Positions 6,604 to 7,042 of a stretch of DNA of 7,042 nt are shown here, piece by piece (position 1 is the first letter of the stretch; the number at the start of each line of letters is the position of its first letter). The stretch comes from JBOFEH01 sp051650265 (GTDB lineage Bacteria; Bacillota; Clostridia; Lachnospirales; Cellulosilyticaceae): the NCBI GenBank assembly GCA_051650265.1, contig JBOFIR010000131.1, positions 1 to 7,042 of the forward strand. Reading direction: 5' to 3'. The notes under the pieces were generated by a model. That model was not told where the DNA came from. It did no database searches and saw nothing but the letters and a program-made list of their open reading frames with translations. The position numbers and the translations under genes are program-made.

Positions 6604-6633
6604 TTGACAAATGTATAAGCTATCTAGTATAAT
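6604..6633 (+). promoter_or_regulatory. rRNA promoter P1
   Basis: Perfect TTGACA (6604-6609) and perfect TATAAT (6628-6633) with an 18-base spacer. The bases just upstream (about 6585-6600) are AT-rich, like an UP element. Two such consensus promoters in tandem are typical of rRNA operons. Confidence 0.88.
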
Positions 6634-6642
6634 TCATACAGT

Positions 6643-6657
6643 CAGCGGTAAGCGCTG
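6643..6657 (+). repeat. small hairpin between the tandem promoters
   Basis: CAGCG (6643-6647) and CGCTG (6653-6657) pair around GTAAG. It lies at about the start of the P1 transcript. The role is unknown. Confidence 0.4.
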
Positions 6658-6690
6658 CAAAAACTAACAAAAAGTGAGTAAGAAAAACAC

Positions 6691-6719
6691 TTGACATAAA
6701 ACAAGTAAATTGATATACT
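6691..6719 (+). promoter_or_regulatory. rRNA promoter P2
   Basis: Perfect TTGACA (6691-6696) and TATACT (6714-6719) with an ideal 17-base spacer, plus an extended -10 (TG at 6711-6712). The -35 of P2 lies 87 bases after that of P1. Confidence 0.88.
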
Positions 6720-6736
6720 GACTAGGCGTTAGAAAA

Positions 6737-6752
6737 TGTACTTTGAAAACTG
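6737..6752 (+). promoter_or_regulatory. boxA-like antitermination element
   Basis: TGTACTTTGAAAACTG closely resembles the boxA region found in rRNA leaders and in 16S-23S spacers of Firmicutes (Bacillus type TGTTCTTTGAAAACT). It binds Nus factors in known systems and keeps polymerase from terminating in non-coding RNA. Confidence 0.65.
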
Positions 6753-7012
6753 AACACAATCAAAATGAAGATTTAATACTTCTACGTATTGAACGCATCT
6801 TAATTGATCGAGAACTTGTTCGAAGATGAATTTTAGATGAGTTAATACAGTCTTTAGAAGATGTTGGTTTCGAAAGAAATCTTACAGATTCTTAGGCAGT
6901 ATAAAAATTACAGAACGTAATAAATCTACAATTTAACCGATATAACAAATATTCTTTAATTATAAAGAATACAAGGCACTGTTCCGAAAGGAACAAAAAA
7001 CCTATAAATTTA
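6753..7012 (+). other. 23S rRNA leader (spacer-like), no coding sequence
   Basis: This AT-rich stretch has no credible gene, no tRNA and no trace of 16S rRNA (neither the AGAGTTTGAT start nor the GGATCACCTCCTT end). It contains small hairpins: CATCTT 6796-6801 with AAGATG 6823-6828, closed by a shorter inner stem; AAGA 6858-6861 plus TTTC 6868-6871 with GAAATCTT 6876-6883 and a GAAA loop; TATTCTTTA 6950-6958 with TAAAGAATA 6963-6971; and GTTCC-GAAA-GGAAC at 6981-6994. The last one, just before the 23S start, may take part in processing, but the partner of the 23S processing stem would lie beyond the window. Confidence 0.6.
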
Positions 7013-7042
7013 GGTCAAGCTACTAAGAGCGTAGAGTGGATG
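7013..7042 (+). rRNA. 23S ribosomal RNA, first 30 bases, cut by the window edge
   Basis: The sequence opens with GGTCAAGCTACTAAG and continues to GTGGATG at the window end, aligning without gaps to the start of bacterial 23S rRNA (E. coli GGTTAAGCGACTAAG followed at the same distance by TGGATG). The 5' end is placed at 7013 by that alignment. Only about 1% of the gene is in view, so whether it is intact cannot be judged. It is preceded by rRNA-type promoters and a leader, not by a 16S gene. Confidence 0.88.

Noticed and set aside
6753..7012. Possible tRNA gene in the spacer-like leader, as in many 16S-23S spacers
   Set aside because: No D-arm, anticodon-arm or T-arm (GGTTCGAATCC-like) signature is present.
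7031..7042. GTAGAGTGGATG at the 23S start, with A where many bacteria have G (GGTGGATG), as a sign of a decayed rRNA gene
   Set aside because: One base in a variable helix is not evidence of decay, and only 30 bases of the gene are visible.
1..7042. Mobile element, CRISPR array, phage or defence system
   Set aside because: No transposase, integrase, terminal repeats, regular repeat-spacer pattern or defence-type protein is present; all genes but the 137-residue and cysteine-motif proteins fall in familiar families.

Overview
The window reads as chromosomal DNA of a low-GC Gram-positive bacterium of the class Clostridia, most like Lachnospiraceae. This is inferred from the ClpC and RadA types, strong purine-rich ribosome binding sites, consensus sigma-A-like promoters and the form of the 23S rRNA 5' end. 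I cannot name a genus. Most of the window is ordinary housekeeping sequence. The unusual part is the right end.

Layout. Bases 3-1682 are the 3' two thirds of clpC, a protein-unfolding AAA+ ATPase cut by the window edge. It is followed on the same strand by a 137-residue conserved protein of unknown function (1770-2183) and by radA, a branch-migration/recombination ATPase (2247-3608). A terminator-like hairpin lies immediately before the radA ribosome binding site. A strong bidirectional terminator separates radA from a convergent cutC-family gene (3668-4414, minus). cutC is divergent from a Nudix hydrolase gene (4575-5060, plus). The Nudix gene converges on a small cysteine-containing protein gene (5194-5601, minus), with a bidirectional terminator between them. 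Divergent from that gene is a YgjP-like (DUF45/M48-type) protein gene (5878-6558, plus) whose metal-binding motifs are gone.

Right end. After the YgjP-like gene come two tandem, near-consensus promoters (6604-6633 and 6691-6719). A boxA-like element and about 260 bases of AT-rich leader with several small hairpins follow, and then the first 30 bases of a 23S rRNA gene (from about 7013). No 16S rRNA gene lies between the promoters and the 23S gene, and there is no room for one. The simplest reading is a 23S rRNA gene driven by its own rRNA-type promoters, separate from 16S. Such a unit could arise by recombination between similar leader and spacer sequences. An assembly error in a repeated rRNA operon is the main alternative.

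Functional themes. clpC (protein quality control) and radA (DNA repair) are neighbours in many Firmicutes, and the small gene between them may be co-expressed. The cutC, Nudix and cysteine-protein genes appear to be independent single-gene transcription units, each with a candidate promoter and a terminator. I found no mobile element, CRISPR array or tRNA gene in the window.
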